Source: Smittium mucronatum
Taxonomy: Eukaryota; Kickxellomycota; Harpellomycetes; Harpellales; Legeriomycetaceae
Assembly: GCA_001953115.1 (NCBI GenBank)
Contig: LSSL01003857.1
Coordinates: 1 to 39,188, forward strand
Direction: 5' to 3'
Length of the DNA: 39,188 bases
Shown: positions 38,320 to 39,188 of the stretch, piece by piece
Layout of the letters: each line of letters starts with the position of its first letter
Position numbering within the stretch: the stretch's first letter is position 1
Program-made: the position numbers and the translations under genes
Notes under the pieces: model-generated
The model's database searches: none
What the model was told of the DNA's origin: nothing
Seen by the model: only the letters and a program-made list of their open reading frames with translations

Positions 38320-38353
38320 TTTGATTACTAATCAAACTTGATTAGTAATCAAA
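38320..38353. promoter_or_regulatory. Nested palindrome: two copies of TTGATTACTAATCAA-type site in inverted array
   Basis: A 16-bp arm TTTGATTACTAATCAA (38320-38335) is followed after two bases by its exact reverse complement (38338-38353). Each arm is itself a palindrome (TTGATTA, one central base, TAATCAA). The whole could extrude as a cruciform or present two dyad sites with ATTA/TAAT cores such as homeodomain proteins bind. It lies about 70 bp upstream of the heat-shock arrays and 630 bp upstream of the terminal gene, so a regulatory role is plausible. An inverted-repeat end of a transposon is an alternative. Confidence 0.5.
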
Positions 38354-38384
38354 ATAAATCGTTATCAATGTTTAAAAATGTGAA

Positions 38385-38404
38385 TACGTAAAATTATTAC
38401 GTAA
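38385..38404. promoter_or_regulatory. Inverted pair of TACGTA sites, one a full TTACGTAA
   Basis: TACGTAA (38385-38391) and TTACGTA (38397-38403) form a 7-bp inverted repeat with a 5-base spacer. The second extends to the perfect palindrome TTACGTAA (38397-38404), a well-known bZIP half-site pair. CpG-containing motifs are rare in this region, and the position just upstream of the heat-shock arrays supports a promoter role. Confidence 0.4.
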
Positions 38405-38423
38405 GAACAATTAAAATCGATAA

Positions 38424-38471
38424 GAAATTTCTGAAATGTTCTAGAACGTTTCATAACATTCTAGAACATTG
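38424..38471. promoter_or_regulatory. Heat-shock element array 1 (ten units in register)
   Basis: Units of GAA and TTC alternate every 5 bp at 38424, 38429, 38434, 38439, 38444, 38449, 38454, 38459, 38464 and 38469. Six are perfect (38424, 38429, 38439, 38444, 38459 and 38464) and four differ by one base. The array includes two TTCTAGAA cores. Alternating nGAAn units are the binding sites of trimeric heat shock factor (HSF), and at least three units are normally needed. It belongs with the second array 15 bp downstream. Confidence 0.75.
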
Positions 38472-38486
38472 TATCTGATGATATCT

Positions 38487-38524
38487 GAATATTACGGAAC
38501 ATTCTAGAAGGTTCTAGAAAATTC
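38487..38524. promoter_or_regulatory. Heat-shock element array 2 (eight units, one mismatch)
   Basis: Starting at 38487, GAA and TTC alternate every 5 bp through 38522-38524. The units begin at 38487, 38492, 38497, 38502, 38507, 38512, 38517 and 38522. Only the unit at 38492 (TTA) departs from consensus, and the last six are perfect and contiguous. This is a textbook HSF site of unusual length and quality, able to seat two HSF trimers. It lies 462 bp upstream of the ATG at 38986. Chance occurrence in DNA this poor in G and C is very unlikely. Confidence 0.88.
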
Positions 38525-38841
38525 CATTCATGAATATTTCCTTCGCATCATGTATCTTTTGATTCGAAAAAAACTTTTAATTATGGGATATTTCTTATTT
38601 GGAACCTAATAATTTCCCCAAATTTTTATTCAAAATGGCCATATAAATCAGCATTTTTCCACAGGATTAATATTTTTTCCACAGATTAAAAAAATAGCTA
38701 ATCAATCTTTTTTATTTTTGGTCAAAAATGTGAGATACCCATTTATTGGTAAGCAAAAAAGTCATATTGTTCATTTTTCATAAGACAAAGGCCATGAACT
38801 CAATCAAACAATGTTATTTAATAATAAAGTTGCTTGTTTTA

Positions 38842-38889
38842 TATAAAAATATGAGGTATAGTTCATAAAGTTTATCATTACTATAAAAT
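38842..38889 (+). promoter_or_regulatory. Candidate TATA boxes of the terminal gene
   Basis: TATAAAAA at 38842-38849 and TATAAAAT at 38882-38889 lie 137 and 97 bp before the ATG at 38986, downstream of the heat-shock arrays. In sequence this AT-rich such motifs are common, so the call rests mainly on position. Confidence 0.3.
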
Positions 38890-38985
38890 AAAATCCTAAC
38901 TCATTTAAAACAGAGCAAAGCTCTTTATAATTATAATTCTTTTTGTATACCGATTCCTCTATATATTATTTCTATTTTCAAAATT

Positions 38986-39188
38986 ATGATTTCTATTAAA
39001 TCAAAAAACTCACCATTAGTCTGGGAACATATAGAAGATTGCTCGAAAGTAGATCTGTCAAAATTTAATAAAAAAAATGGAAGAATTGATTCAAAAAACG
39101 AATGCAGTGTAGTTTACTATTATTGTAAGAATAATAAAAAAATTGGTTGCGGGTATAAAATGAAATACGAAATTTCCGAAAACGTAAC
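38986..39188 (+). CDS. 5' part of an unidentified gene with a Cys-x7-Cys motif (FLYWCH-like?), continues beyond window
   Basis: The frame is open from the stop at 38884-38886 through the window end. The only ATG in it is at 38986, giving 67 complete codons and a partial one. G+C rises to near 30%, above the flanks. The product starts MISIKSKNSPLVWEHIEDCS and includes VVYYYCKNNKKIGCGYKMKY, where two Cys separated by seven residues follow aromatic residues and precede basic ones. This recalls the first half of a FLYWCH-type zinc finger (aromatic, Cys-x7-Cys, later His-x-His), a domain often fused to Mutator-like transposases. The His pair would lie outside the window, so the assignment is tentative. 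The heat-shock arrays upstream suggest stress-inducible transcription. No heat-shock-protein motif is visible. Confidence 0.55.
   Translation, partial: MISIKSKNSPLVWEHIEDCSKVDLSKFNKKNGRIDSKNECSVVYYYCKNNKKIGCGYKMKYEISENV

Overview
The window looks like nuclear DNA of a eukaryote with a very AT-rich genome. By eye, G+C is about one fifth outside the first 3.4 kb. The only family I recognise with confidence is a tyrosine-recombinase (DIRS/Ngaro-type) retrotransposon, an order common in early-diverging fungi, slime moulds and some animals. Its protein signatures, the extreme AT bias and the heat-shock elements near the right end would fit a fungus such as a member of Glomeromycotina. That is an inference, and other AT-rich eukaryotes cannot be excluded.

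Layout. Positions 1 to about 3,540 hold a decayed DIRS/Ngaro-type element on the minus strand, read from right to left: promoter-like end, gag, reverse transcriptase, RNase H, then the start of the tyrosine recombinase, which runs off the left edge. This block has clearly higher G+C than everything to its right. It is broken by several frameshifts and at least one in-frame stop.

From about 3.54 to 38.3 kb the window is a 35-kb AT-rich expanse with no intact gene that I can defend. It contains a diverged repeat of about 180 bp present twice in opposite orientation (8,327-8,506 and 36,643-36,824), small inverted and tandem repeats, isolated G or C tracts, and several islands of locally higher G+C (about 17.8-18.4, 24.3-25.1, 32.0-32.9 and 33.4-34.2 kb). 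Interrupted open frames in those islands could be remains of decayed genes. None could be assigned to a family, and some may be chance.

The last kilobase is different. A nested palindrome (38,320-38,353), a pair of TTACGTA sites (38,385-38,404) and two long heat-shock-element arrays (38,424-38,471 and 38,487-38,524) lie 460-670 bp upstream of an open reading frame. That frame starts at 38,986 and continues past the right edge. Its visible part has a Cys-x7-Cys motif reminiscent of FLYWCH-type zinc fingers, which are often found with Mutator-like transposases. If the arrays control this gene, it would be strongly heat- or stress-inducible. This promoter region is the most striking thing in the window.
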